Shown here piece by piece: positions 1-13,500 of a DNA stretch of 64,000 nt. The first letter of the stretch is position 1. Each line of letters begins with the position of its first letter. Under the pieces are notes generated by a model. It was not told the origin of the DNA and did no database searches. It worked only from the letters and a program-made list of their open reading frames with translations. A program made the translations under genes and the position numbers. This DNA is from Durusdinium trenchii (lineage: Eukaryota; Sar; Dinophyceae; Suessiales; Symbiodiniaceae), in NCBI GenBank assembly GCA_963970005.1, contig CAXAMN010001192.1, positions 424,636 to 488,635 on the forward strand, in the 5' to 3' direction.

Positions 1-1194
1 CATCTTGGGACTTGTCTGACAACACCTCCGTCAAGTCATCGAGTTCTCCTTCCTTCTCTGCCGATTCTTCATTTTCTGCATCCTCCTCCTCCTCCTCTTC
101 TTCTTCGTCTTCTTGTTCTTCCTCCTTGGTTGCTTCATCTTCTCTTCCAAGGTCCTGGTACACGGGTAAAAGGAGTGAGTGGTTGAAGTCCTATATCACT
201 TAGTCACATGGATGGATAGTTTTTGAACGTATCAAATTGTGAACATGTTACATCACTGTCACACAAATCCTTCCAGCCCATAGATCGACTTTTCTGCGAA
301 AACACTTTGGAGAGATTTGATAAACAAATGGTGTTCGTGCACAGAAAGGCCAATGGACCTACCCAGTGCCCCCAATCCCATGGAGGCTCCTCCCTCGATG
401 CATTTCTTCCCCTTGTTGCCTTCTTTTTGCCGTTGGCAGTGAGCAGGTCCAATGCCTCCAAAATGTCAGCAGTGCAATGCACTGCAGTGAAGTGGACACT
501 TAACATATATACGATATAAATTGAGTGGACTATGACCTGACAAGAGAAAGACACCACTCTTAAATAGTCACTCACACATGCGCACACACACAAGAAAACT
601 AGTCACCTGCTGGCCTCAAGCTTTGTTTTGATGACAGCCTTGATCTTTTGCATCCCGTCATGACCACCCCTTGGGTCACCACCAGTCAACTAGAAAACAT
701 GCAATTGCACATTGCAGTTAAAGCTAACAATATGAGGGAAGCACCGGCATTTTGAAGTCCTTTGAAACCGCATCATGCAGTAGGAGGCCATGGCCCTTTG
801 CACGCCACTTTCAATTGATGCCCATGCCTGAGACAACAGTTGTTCACCTGTTGAACATGGCATTACACACAAACTGGGCTTTGTGAACACATGAAAGAAC
901 ACATAACATCCCAACAACAGTAGTCAAGAAACTTGGTGCTCCGCAAGTGAACCCCCCAGCTGCGGATTCAAACCCAAGTATAGGCTTGTCCATGACAATG
1001 CCTCCTTGTCACTTGTCCGCGTTCATGTCATGTATGTGTGCGTGTGCCCATGTTAATCAACATGCAAATCCTCACATTCTAGCACAGGGATCCCCAGGAT
1101 ATAACCTGTCCTCCACTTCCGCATCAGAGGGAAGTTTTTCACAGAACTGCCCAAGGAATTCGACCATGAAGTCATTGTTTTCCTGAACTTCCAC
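1..1194 (-). CDS. Exon-like blocks of an unidentified host gene, 3' side of the retrotransposon insertion
   Basis: Five minus-strand blocks read as protein and are bounded by AG acceptors and GT donors. They are 1194-1106 (begins VEVQENNDFMVEFLGQF), 827-745 (AWASIESGVQRAMASYC...), 689-607 (TGGDPRGGHDGMQKIK...), 481-363 (ADILEALDLLTANGKKK...) and 154-1 (a very acidic Glu/Asp run ending ELDDLTEVLSDKSQD, running off the window). The last block explains the serine-rich plus-strand reading at 12-203. The 20690-20634 block, beyond the mobile element, ends in phase 0 and joins in frame to 1194-1106, so the element appears to sit in the intron between them. Some other joins do not keep phase with the boundaries I chose, so individual exon ends are uncertain. 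I do not recognise the product. Gaps between blocks look like introns. Confidence 0.45.
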
Positions 1195-1251
1195 CTGACC
1201 AACAACAGGGTGATTGATTCTAAAGAAGTGAACTAGAAGCAATCATTTTAA

Positions 1252-1256
1252 ACTAA
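1252..1256. repeat. Target-site duplication, left copy (ACTAA)
   Basis: ACTAA directly abuts the TG start of the 5' LTR. The same five bases follow the CA end of the 3' LTR at 20601-20605. Five-base duplications are typical of Ty1/copia integrases. Confidence 0.93.
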
Positions 1257-1429
1257 TGCGAATGGAAGTGCAGCGACACGTACAGTGCAACTTGTACATA
1301 TATATGTACCATATGTACTTTGGCTCAAGGATCAAGCGACTAGAAAAGGTGCGGTTTCCGTTCCGACGCTACGCCGCTTATGGACCGTCAGTGATAGCTT
1401 CAAACTTCGCTGATTAAGATCCACTCGCA
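1257..1429 (+). repeat. 5' LTR (173 bp)
   Basis: Starts TGCGAATGG and ends CCACTCGCA. It matches 20428-20600 base for base as far as I can read. It contains a perfect 16-bp palindrome, GTACATATATATGTAC (1294-1309), and a diverged spliced-leader copy at 1308-1329. If RNA begins at the leader, U3 would be only about 51 bp. Confidence 0.95.
1308..1329 (+). promoter_or_regulatory. Spliced-leader-like sequence inside the 5' LTR
   Basis: These 22 bases align without gaps to the 22-nt dinoflagellate spliced leader at 17 positions, including all of the last 11 (TTTGGCTCAAG). The leader is trans-spliced to the 5' end of dinoflagellate mRNAs. A copy here could mark the 5' end of the element's RNA, with the leader fixed in the LTR by reverse transcription of a trans-spliced genomic transcript. 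The identical copy is at 20479-20500. The functional role is inferred. Confidence 0.7.
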
Positions 1430-1449
1430 GGTTATCAGCCGTACGCGCT
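1430..1449 (+). other. Primer-binding site, half-tRNA type
   Basis: Immediately after the LTR the sequence reads GGTTATCAGCCGTACGCGCT. Its complement ends GGCUGAUAACC, which folds as a tRNA D-stem end plus anticodon arm with loop CUGAUAA (anticodon GAU, isoleucine if read literally). Copia of Drosophila starts its primer site with GGTTAT and pairs with the anticodon arm of a cleaved initiator tRNA, so the same internal-priming mode is likely. The identity of the tRNA is inferred. AGCCGTACG recurs at 1456-1464. Confidence 0.65.
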
Positions 1450-1510
1450 CTTTATAGCCGTACGAGCTACACGAGACCAAGAACAAGACTAGTCATTACA
1501 GAAACCTGCA
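1450..1510 (+). other. Short 5' leader between primer site and start codon
   Basis: About 60 bases without an upstream ATG before the start at 1511. The first ATG after the LTR is the one that opens the long frame, which supports that start. Confidence 0.6.
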
Positions 1511-4500
1511 ATGTCAAGCTCAGGAGGAAATGGAAGCGAACCCTATTCATTCGCTGCTCCTGGTGGTCCCAACACCATTTCGTCACCAGACTCTACAATG
1601 GGTACTGATTCATCAGCATATGCTGACGTTATCACTATGCCTACTGGATCACAAATCTCGGAAAGATCCGTGCCACCGGCTCGGAATCTGACCGATCTTG
1701 CACCCGTAGGACCAAGAAGATCGATGAGAGCTACAACAAGATCTACATCGCCTATAACGTCTACCGCGAGATCCCCAAGAAGGAGTATAGAGAAGAGACG
1801 TGACGATGATAGAGGAACAAAAGAGCAAAGAAGAGAGATTCAGCTGGGTGAAGAATTGAGATCGGCGAGAAACGCATACAATTTTCTTCATGAAGAATAT
1901 GAATGCATCCAAGCCGGATACTCACGACTACACCACGAGGCTGAAGTGGAGTTCAGGCAAATGTCTGACTACAACAGGAAGATGCAGGAACATCTACAAG
2001 AGATGACACAGGAAGATGAAGGAGCGACAATAAGAATTGAAGAACTCGAACACAAGCTACGCTTGGCGGAATCGACAGCTGAACATATCTACATGAGATA
2101 TCAAGAGCTTGCACAAGAAACTCATCAAGAACATTCAGAGCTTGAATCTGTGAAAGCAACGAAGGACAGAATGTCCCAAGAGCTTCAAGCAGCAATTGGA
2201 CACATCCAAGAACAGAATGAATCTTCATTGGCGATCAATAGAAGATCAAAAGCCATTCAGGATGAGAACACAGCCTTCGTCGGAATAGCTGACCAGATAC
2301 AAGCTAGAATGATTGCGCTACAGGATGAGAATGTCAACATGCACGAGGTGATCCAACACCAGAGAGAAGAACAATGGAACAGTGAGGTCAGGGAAAGACG
2401 TCTTCAACACAGTGTTCACTCATCTCAAGATCAGAGCAATCAGGAAGCTATGGTTATTGATCATCTACGAGGTCAACTAGCTATGGCACGTGGAGCTGAA
2501 CTCAACGCGAGAGCGGAGATAGAAGAGATGGAAGTGGGCATGAGGATGGAGATATTTGTATGCCAGACTGAAGTCTCTGCTAAAGAAATGGCAGAAATGA
2601 AGGCGAGCCACCATGAATACGAAGCAAACGTCGCAAAGGAGGTTATCGCAAAAGGAGAAATATTCAACAACGAAGTCCTAGAAGGTTCCATCCGTGAACG
2701 ACAACAGTTGAAAGACGCCAACCTCGCTCTATCCGAAGCCAACGCACAGCTGAAAAGAGAGAATATGATGAGAGCTCCTATGTTCGGCGATGATGGTGCT
2801 GAAATTCAACAGAAGATCAGAGAACTGGAGAATGCACTATTGGAAAGCCAGAAGGAGACAAAGAATGTCATTATGGAAAATGCGAAATTAAAAGCAGAAG
2901 CACGAATGGCACCCATAGTCTCTCGGTACAGCAAGCGTCCTAGTTCCAGAGACCGCGGGTTACCAACCCACGCGTCCGAGGAAGATGAGATTCGGAACGC
3001 AAAAGAGGAGGCGAAGCACTACAAGGACGGGTACAATGAAATGACAGAGAGCCGAGATGAGATGTATGAATGGTATGCCGAAACCCACAATGAGTACGCC
3101 GAGGAAAGGGAGAAATCAATTGAGCTATCCGAGGCGAACAAATCATTGAGGGACAAGATTTCAGAAGCAGAAGCATCCTCTTCATCTCATCTTACACCGG
3201 CAACCTCTACAATCATGAAAGTATCGAGGAAGGAGGAATCAAAGATAAACGTTCCGCCATGGCCCAGGATCAATGATCTTGGACTATGGAAGGCAAATCT
3301 CATTCAATCGATCATCATTGCGGCCAATGATTCAGATCAAGAGCCCTGGATCGACTGGATCAAAGAAGCCATGGACGATCCTGATCCGGACAAGTTTGTC
3401 GACTCAGGAGACCAAAGATTCCATTCAATCGATGCCAAACTCGGCCTAGCTCTTACCAAGGTCGTCATGGATGCGAAAGATGATGGTTCAGGTGTAGCTA
3501 TGAAGTTGAGGACGAGGATCAATGCAAAAGGGAGAACATCAAGCCTCATAAAGGGAAGAGAGGTCCTAGCCCTGATCCTTATGAATTTCAAGACAACATC
3601 AAATGTGGAAGTCTTATATACTTCAATGCACCTCTACCAACTAGAATATCAAGGAGACAAGAACTTATCGTTGTTCTTCCACACTTGGGATGAGATTCTG
3701 GCAGGAATGAAGCCCGTTGACGTCCCGAGCGACGAAACTCTTCGGGATCTCCTATGGAGAAAGATCAGGAACTCAAACCTCATGGCATACGACATCAGCG
3801 CCTACAACAGCATGAACGACGATGATGCCAAGAAGACATACAAACATCTACGTGATATGATCAGAAGGCACATCGAACGGCAAACTGAAGACAGGATGAT
3901 CCTGGAAAAGGAGAAGGCAGTGAAGAATGTGGCCAATATCTTTCAGAATCTCAAACCAGGCGGACCTGCTCCAAAACTGAAAGCTGCACCAGCTGATCCG
4001 AAGAAGAAACCAAGAGGGCAACAAGAACAGGTTGTCTCAGAAGACGCTGCTGCAGTGAAGCCGAAACCCAATCCCAAGAAGCATCCTGAAGACAAGAACA
4101 AAAAGGGAAAGGGGAAAGGTAAAGGTGATGGAAAGGATCGCAGCCGAAGTCCGAGTACAGACAAGAAGAAGATACCATGCAAATACTTCATGAAAGGTAA
4201 CTGCACTATGGGGAAAGATTGCCCATTCAGTCACAAGAAACCCAGATCACCATCCAGAGGATCTTCTGTCGGAAAGAATGACAAGCCAGTATGTTGGATG
4301 TGGATTCGAGGAACTTGTGACAAAGGGAAGGATTGCAAGTTCTACCATGACCCAAAAGCCTCTCCTAAGAAAGGGATATCTGCACCAGCTGACTCAGGAG
4401 ACGATAGGCCAAAGCCCAAGGCAAAACCCAAACCGAAGCCTAAGGCGAAGCCTGGAGCCCCAGCCATTGACGGTGAACTCTTCATGGACGAATCCGAAGA

Positions 4501-7500
4501 TGAAGGGATTGCTGCATCCGCCAAGGCAAGAGAAGGAGGTGCAAAAGTGTCCTTTGATGAAGAGACTTGTGAGATCATGTTGAACGAAGCGATCTACTCA
4601 GTCAGGGACAAATGGAAGGTAGTAGAAAAGAAACCTCTACGTCCGGACATCAAACGATACGATGAGAAAGAGCTCACCTGCTACACGAGGAAAGAACAAA
4701 TCAGATTTGAAGAAAAGGTCGCAGAGGCGAGAGGCATATTGATGGTCCCCTACACTGAGATCAAGAGGGTCCGAATACCAGTTGGACCAAAGGGTGACCT
4801 ATCGGTCACTATGTCTTTTGACGAAGATGACGGCCTAGTTTTCCATCATAAAGTCATTCCTCATGTATGCGAGGGAAAGAAAGATCATGCAGACACAAAG
4901 ACATTGTCTATTCCAGCCAAAGGGTCAAGAACGAAGTTCATCATGGACACAGGATGTGGGTATGATTTGATATCGAAAGGCAGAGCCAAAAAATTAGGTC
5001 TGGAAGTGAGAGAAAGCGACCAATCAATGTCATTCTATACTGCAAATGGAGTGACATCCACAAAAGGAGTCGCCGACATTCATTTCGACGAATTTGACTC
5101 TACCTACTCCCCATTCGTCCTAGATGAGTCTCCTTCAGTACTGTCTGTTGGAAAGAAATGCATGGAGGAAGGATACACATTCATATGGCCAGCCTGCGGC
5201 AACCCGTACATGGTTTCCCCGAACTACAAGAAAATCATGTTAGAAGTAGAGGGAAACATCCCATATATTGTCAAGGGCAGTGACTTCTGTACTCCCACCG
5301 ACGATACAAGGGCGGAGATGATCGCAAGGTTCACCCTAGGAGAAGATGAAGCTGATTACCAATCGACTTTCATCAACTGTGATGTGGATCCTCAAGGAAT
5401 CATGTGTGATGATGACGACCTTCCTGTGATTGAGCCTCCAAAAGTCAAAAGGCGAAAGAGGAATAAGAAGTTCAAGGCATCTCCTGGAGAAGAAGATGAG
5501 GTAGGATCAGATGTCGCCGGGGACAGTGAACCAGAAGCTGACGATGATGATGCAGATGACATCGAGGTGGATGTTGTTGACGGTGCAAGTAGAATGGTGA
5601 GAAGAGGAACTCTGAAAGCAGATGCCAGGAAAATCGAGCATCTACTCACACATCGTTACAAGAATCCCTACTGTGAGTCATGCATCAGAGCAAAGATGAA
5701 ACACTTCAAGACGCATCGAGGAGCGTTCAAGAGAAAGCTCAAAGCTTTTGGAGATCTGGTTACCTTTGATTTTGTCGATACGAGGAACATCCTTGATCAA
5801 GGGATCAGTACTGATCGAGAGATCTTCGTCATTCGTGACAGGTACACAGGCGTCATATGGGCCTATCCGTCGAAAGAGAGGTTTACCAAGGACGTGGTCA
5901 ATGCAATAAACCACTTCAAAGGATTGAAGAAGATCAAGATTGCTTATGCCGACAAAGCCCCAGAGTTTGAGACGGCTATGAAGCAGCTGAAGATCCCATT
6001 CGATCACTCTCTACCGAATCATCCTCAGAACAATTCTCTGGCGGAGAGGAACAATCAGTTCATTATGATGACAACCGCAACTTGTCTCTTGGAAGCGGGG
6101 TTACCGCCATGTTTCTGGAGCTATGCAGTAGAATGCGTCAGCCATCTTTTGAACATTGAGGAAGGAGAGGATGGAGTGAGCCCTTGGTACAAGCTACATG
6201 GAAAAGAGTTCCATGGAGAGAAGATTCCCTTTGGTGCAAAGGTCTTCTTCATGCCGAGCAGTCAAGGAAGGATTGAGCAGAAGCACAAGTTTGATCCCAA
6301 GGGAATCCCAGGTATTTTCGCCGGATATGAGATCAAGCCCGGGATGAACTGGTCGAGACAATACAGAGTGTGGAGTCTTGAAACTTTTGCACATCAAAGC
6401 CTTGCATTTGATGCCAATCGCCCTATCAGAAAGCTACTCACACCACAGCTCACAGAGACCCTGGTATTCCTCGCTCCCATCGAATTCCCGTTGAAGGAAG
6501 GATACGAGAAGATCAACAACACGTTGGAAGGCATGAAGATCCGTGACAGGAGAGATGGAGAGCCAGAGGTCGGAGATCCTAGTCAAATGATTGACTATGG
6601 AGATTACGAACCAACTGAGCCCGGTATGGATTTTGAGGAGCTTGCGGAAAGGGAGATTAGGGATGAGGACGACGAAGACGCCATTGGAGATCATGAAGCA
6701 GATGATGAAGAACGAGATGATCCCGGTGATGATGATGATCCAAAACCTGATGGCGGTCACTCCAAAATATTGTCCAAACCTGCCAAGGCGAAGGTACCAC
6801 CTTCGACCGGCAGGGAAGATCACCCGCCAGTTGGAGATCCTTCAATGGATCACATGTCCATGGGAAAAGAAAGTGATGGTATCATCTACTTGAATGATGA
6901 TGGTGAAACCGTGAAACTGGACAGGAAAGGGAATCCATATAAGGTTGGATCAGACGGAAGAAGGTTCTTCAGGTCATCACCGAGACCAAGATCAAAATAT
7001 ACTCCAGAAGAATGGAAAGCGTTGTCTCTATCTGATAGAGCTATCGCTGAGAAGAAAGAAGCTCTCGAGAAAGAAAAGATGAAAGAGAGAGAGAGTAAAG
7101 GTGCGGGATCCAGCAAGGACAAAAGGAAGAAGAAAAAGAAGGAGGACAAGGATGATGATCCTAAGGACGTATCGCCCAACATCTTCATCGATCTGAAGAA
7201 AGATCGGACACTGATCACCGATGACGATGACATGGGGGGCTATAGTCCATCTTCGGCATCTACACTTTCCACAGAACTCCCAAGCGACGACGATTACTTA
7301 GTCGAATGGGAGGAATGGACGAGTGTGGAGAATGGGTTCGGCCCACGTGCTACTTGGGATCCACTCAATATCATTGATATCAACAGTGGAGAAATCCTCA
7401 ATGATATGGCAGTAGCATATGCAATGCCAACGGAATCCAATAGATGCACAACCGAAGATTTCACAAAGAACTTGAAAGATCATCACTTGTCATTCCCGTC

Positions 7501-10500
7501 AATGCCGTGCATCAACTCGATCTCCAAACATCGAGAAAGATACACATATGCCGACACAACGAACCCGATGAGTGCTTATCGGAACCTGTTCAATGCAGCA
7601 GTCTCCAGACCTGTTAGTCGAGCAGAAATGCTGAAGAATCCCAAGGCCAAAGCCTCAATGAGAAAAGAATGGTTGGGACTTCATGAGCAAGGAGTGTTCG
7701 ACTTCTCTGTGATTCGGGAGTATCACGACGTAAAACAAGAAGCGCTCACTCTGAAGCAGGTCGTGCACTTTGCAAGGGTCCATGGCATCATTGTGGAAAA
7801 GAACTACCAGTTGCCAATGAGTGATGAGAGACGAAAATTTAAGGGAAGAGGAGTATTGCTAGGAAACAAAGTGAAGAATCAGAATTGGGAAGCAGCTTTC
7901 TTTCAGGACTTGGGCAATTCACCAGCATCCTTTGAATCTTCTAGATGGGCAGATTTCTATGGATGTGTTCCCGGACATTCGGTCAAGCTCGCTGATGCGA
8001 TTCAGGCATACATTCAGGCTTCTCTTACGGGACCGCCCTGTTGGGTCGAGTTACCGTCAGACGCGTGGCCAGATGATGTTGATGTATCAAAGTATCATCG
8101 ACCAGTGGTACGCCTCCTCAAAGCCTTGTATGGACATCCGGACGCAGGTACAATGTGGGAGAAGCACTGCGATACGCAGGTGCGCCAACTTGGCTTCAAG
8201 CCAATTGGTGATGAATGGCCATCAATGTATTTTCATGAAGGCCTGAAACTTCTTCTCGTTATATATGTGGACGACCTGAAACTTGCCGGACCAACCGAGA
8301 ACATGACCAAAGGATGGTCTATGCTACGAACGAAACTCAGGATTGAGCCCGAGACTGATCTTGGACTTTATCTCGGCTGCATGCTCACACGAGGAGAGTC
8401 CAAACTCCACGATGGAACAGTAGTCAACACCGTCTCATACAACATGGAAGGATTGTTGAAGCTGTCCGTCGAGAAGTATTTAGACATTGTCGGTCATGAT
8501 ACAAAATTGAAGAAGGTCACGACACCAAGCGTCCCAGAAGAAACCAAATCTCATCCCGCACGAGCACCCGCTCCAGGGAAAGAGGCCGTTACGTGTCCAT
8601 GGTGTGCTAACACCTTTGACCCCAAGTATTCTGGTAAGTTGCATTCCAAGTCCGAATCTGACGTCACTCCGGACGATGGAAACCGTGGTTCTTTGGCGCC
8701 ACACGCAGCGAGTATACTCATGAAGTTGTTGTATGCTGCCAGAGTTGCTCGATTCGATCTATTGAGATCAATCAACATGCTGGCCAGGAATGTGAATAAA
8801 TGGACCAGCAATGATGATGCTCGTTTGCATCATCTCATGTGCTATGTCAACAGCACTCTAGACAAGCGCATGATTGGATGGGTTGGCGATCCGATCGCAA
8901 CTCTCTCAGTCGGAATCTTCGCTGATGCTGATTTTGCTGGTTGCGGTGAGACCCTTCGTTCCACGTCGGGCTCTCACATGCACGTACAAGGTAAGCATAC
9001 ACGATTTCCCATTGCTGGAGGGAGCAAACGTCAAGGATGTATCAGCCATTCAACACCTGAAGCAGAAATAGTCGCGGCGGATTCCACTCTCCGCAACTTT
9101 GGGATACCCTCCATCGGCCTCTGGCAAACGCTCTCGGGCAAAGCTCCTGAAATATTGTTCCATGATGATAATCAAGGTATGATTGGAGTTGCCAGAACCG
9201 GGAAGAATCCCACCATGCGTCATCTTGAACGCACTCATGGGATATCCATTGTCTCATTGCATGAACATTTTCAACAGGACCATTTCGTGCTGCTCTACGA
9301 GATCTCCCACAAGATGTGTGCTGATATTCATACAAAGGCCTTTCGGACTCCACTTGCGTGGCGCCGGGCTTGTATGTTGATCAACCTTCTTGATCCAGAG
9401 GATTTGAGCTCCAAAGAGTTGGCTGACATGGTCTCTCCATCAGTCGATCATAAGAAAATCGATCATCAAATCTTTCAGACTAAGACGGATGACATTCCTA
9501 ATTTCCCATACACTCAGACTCCGGTCTTGCCTCGTGCAGTCTTTGTAAAAGGAATGACAGGAAAAGAAGGTGTCCAGGATCTCCCCAATGGAGATTGCAT
9601 CTATGTCGTCAAAGTCCCAGTCTATTATCGTCGCTTCCCACCGGGTCGCTACATACCGTCAGACACGTGTCGGAGTACATGGGTCCTTGTTAATGGTTCC
9701 TGGAATTGTGTGGAACGAGAAGCTACGCCACTGCAGCAAGCCTTGCGCTTTGATCATTGGGTCGAACGTGCATGCTTCCTGTATCATGCCTCCAAGGCAT
9801 CCTCATCTCCAGAGGCGGGCGCCTGCTTATCTCAATCCCCGTTCCTGGCCTTAGCCAATGTTCCTTGGGCTCCAGACGCTGTGCTACAGTTTTCTATTGC
9901 CTCCTTGTCGACTGATACAGCTTTGCTCCAGTCACAAGAGGTTCCTCTCAACAATTGTCATCCTGCCACCCTTCGTGTGATCAACACGCTTTTACGTCTT
10001 GTTCATGGGGGGAGTGGGGGGCAGGACGGTGCATCAATTCGCGCTTTCGGTGCGGTGCAAGACCATTTTGTGCGCCTGGATTCGAAGGGGAAAAACCCAA
10101 AAACAAATAAAAATTACCGAGATGAATGGCGACGCGATGGCGACACACTCACCCGAGTGCATAATGTGCCGAGAACACAAGAGTTTGTCCCTAGTGAAGA
10201 CTCACACTGTCCTGTCCGGCTGTCGGATCTGTCTGATTATCGTAGGACTGAGAAGTACTACAAGAGCGGTAAGGACACAAAAGTTGATACCTGGCGTTTC
10301 AAGGGTAATTCCGTAGGTAAGGACGATCCATGGATAGGAAATACAACATTCCTGATCGTTTCCAACGGTCACGGACACAGCCCACAACATGAAACGACAG
10401 ACAACAGCAATAACAAGCAAAAGGGCGATGTCACGGCGATTGCAACAGGCATACAAGCGTGGGGGATGAACACCATTGCCCACGAGCACATGTTCATTGC

Positions 10501-13500
10501 ACAAACAGCAAAATATGTTGCAAGCGACACACCTCCGGGAAGAAAACCCGTGTTGCATTTGGTCTTACAAAGGAGATCAGGACGGTCACACAAATATCAG
10601 TTCGAACTCCATCAGCAAGACGTCAAGGGTCCTCAAGATATCTTTGATAGATGCATCATGCTACAAGAGCTCGAAAGAAATGTCCCATGTTTAGTCCTCA
10701 TGTGTGCTGAAGAACAGAATTGGTTTACCTTTCTCCAGACTTGTTTGAAGAAGCAGTTCATGAACATCGTGACAATCACAGAGGACGACGATGCCTGCTC
10801 TGCTTATGGCATCAATAAAGTGAAAGCATGTGTCCGGTCCAGTCTTGATTGTGTCTTCTTTGCGGGTCCTTGCACTGGTGGTTCTGCATGGAATCGCTTG
10901 AATAGGACTGTAAGTATAAAGGCCGAAATGCAGATTGAGAAACATCAAGAGTTGTATTGGTCGTTGTGGAATTGCTTTGCCCATGCACTTGACCATGTAT
11001 TCGCAATAGGAGCATGTGCGCTTACTGAGCTACCTAGAAGTTGCGAGTATTGGAGAGATGATAGAATGACAACTCTGATAGAAGGCACGGAATCACACGT
11101 ACATGACTTCGACGGATGTATGTATGGCCTCGCAACTCATTATGGTCATAGAAATATACCCATCAAGAAGCCGTGGAGGATTGTGTCGTGGGGGGTGCAG
11201 TTTCAAAGTTTGATGAAGAAGTGTGATCATAAACATCAGCATGCACCTTGTGCCGGAAGAGAAACGAGAGTAACTCAATTGTATACTCTTAGAATTGCGC
11301 AGCATATGATAGAGACTTTGAACAAACGTGCATTGTCATTGTGGAAGAAGCAGCATGTGACCAGCCGTGCTCCTGTGCTTTACGATTGGTCGCGATTGCC
11401 GCATCCCTCCATGTCAAACGGTAACCCATGTTCAGAAGTCAATATCAATAAAAGATTTGACAAGATCATTCAGTCGGTTCACGATTCTAAGAAGAAGAAA
11501 TTCACTTGTGAAAACAACCATGACACTCATGATTCATGCGCCAGTGTCATTACCTTTCACAATCATCTTGAGCAAGATTTTGAGATCAACCAAGCTAGCC
11601 ATTTTGGTGCCGGCGTGATCCAGCAATTTGCCAAGAAGAAGTTCGCTGAGTTCCATCCAATCACTGTTGGGCTGTCACCGGCAACCCTACCACAAAGGGG
11701 GAACTCATTAGCATTCGTGAGCCATTCCTGGAGATTGACAACATCCCTACATCGTGGAGATTGTGTAGTCAACATGTTCCGTTCTACTGTTTATGGGGCC
11801 ACAGGGAGGAGCATGGCCTCAGCCAAGAAGCTGAAAGAACACCTCCAGAAATTGGATAGCAGACGAGGGGAGAGTCCTACACTTGTTCCTAGACAGTTCG
11901 TCGAAGACATGGACCCAGGACAAGCTCTGCAACTGGCAGAGAAGTGGATGGAGAGAGGGGTACCACCCGTCTACTCTATCAGCGCTTGTTATTGTGCCGT
12001 TGAAGCCAAGGGTGGAACCATCCAAGAGCGCCTCGTGAGATCCCTCAGAGTGTTGCTCAGCAAGTATGACCCAGAGACGGACGACGGCAAGGAGGTAACA
12101 AGGGCATTCTTTGCTGGAATAAAGAGGGTGATCGGCATCGTCAAGAGTCAAGAGCGACAGGTACGACCAGAACACAAACCTCTTGGGCCGCCACCTCCTC
12201 CTAATCCGGAGCACTTTCCCTATGAGGCGTTTGCATCCAATGATGTTTGGGACAGGTTGGAATTATTTTCAGACAATCTCTTGGCTTTATTCATGCCGGA
12301 ACCCTTCAACCAAGAAGCACCAGTCAAAGGGATGTTGGCAGACCTGAATGAGAAGGTCGCCAAACGAGGCATGAAAGGTATCAATTCCACTGCGATGTCA
12401 AAAGATTCACTTCTAGACATCACGAGGGACGGGTACTTCTATGATTCCATGAATGATCTGCATCACAGGATACCCATTGAAGGTCGTAGCAGCAACTACA
12501 TGGCAATGACCGGCGAACATTGGGAACGCAGCTGCAGATACATCAGCTTGGCGGGTGCGTCATTGGGATTTGCATTGAGGTTTCACAACAAGAATCATCC
12601 CGAAGATCTCACATCTTTGACTGACCTCATTCAGATCATTGCAAAAGGGCAATCGGGAGGAACCTTGGAAAGATGTGCCGCAATCAACAATTTCCAGTGC
12701 ATCCAAGCGTTGTACCAATGCATTCATAGGCATGTCATTGAGCACTCTGCCATTTCCCTCAGATCTGAAACGAATGCGCAGATGCTCGCTGCATTCCAGC
12801 ACTTGAAAGAATGGTTTCCAGAGGTGAAACCGGATGTGTGGACAGCAGGTTACAATGTTCTTGGTGCTGAACTAGGAGTCCATCGAGATCTTCTCGCAAG
12901 GGACACATCGATCAGTATCTTGAATCAGTACATTGCAGAGCTCCATTTATCCGAAGCCAACCTGGATGAAGAACCAGATCTGGAGACCTTGGGCAAGCCA
13001 AAGGAGAAGATCTACTTAACCTTCGAGAATCCCTCAATCGGACCACCCAATCTGAAAGATTTCAGTGCGGTGGAACCTCAATGGTTGTGTCAATTTCGGA
13101 TCCATCATGCCAAGAACAAAGGGCTTAGTCAGGATGAAATCACCAAACAGATGAGGGAGGAAGCAAGAAGGGCAAGAGATCAAAGTGGAGCACCAAAGAA
13201 TCGTGATGACTATACCCAGACTTTTGGAGGAAAAGGAAGTTCGGTACCACCGGGCGGTCCTTACACTTCATCTAGTTCAGGTCCTAGACCACCTTGGGAA
13301 AGGAACAATGAACAATGGGATCCTTGGTCATCCGATGTACCTCATGGAGCGTATGATGTTCCACGACCTCCACCGAAAGCTCCGCCAAAGTGCAAACCCA
13401 TGCCGAAGCCGAAACAGCCTGCACAGCCAAAAGAATGGTTTGTCACGCTTCCTCCTGAAGGTGTGACGACTATCGGGTGCAACGGTATGGACTACCTTGG

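Noticed and set aside
12..203. Serine-rich plus-strand frame
   Set aside because: It is the mirror of an acidic Glu/Asp minus-strand exon with an AG acceptor at 155. The minus reading is the better one.
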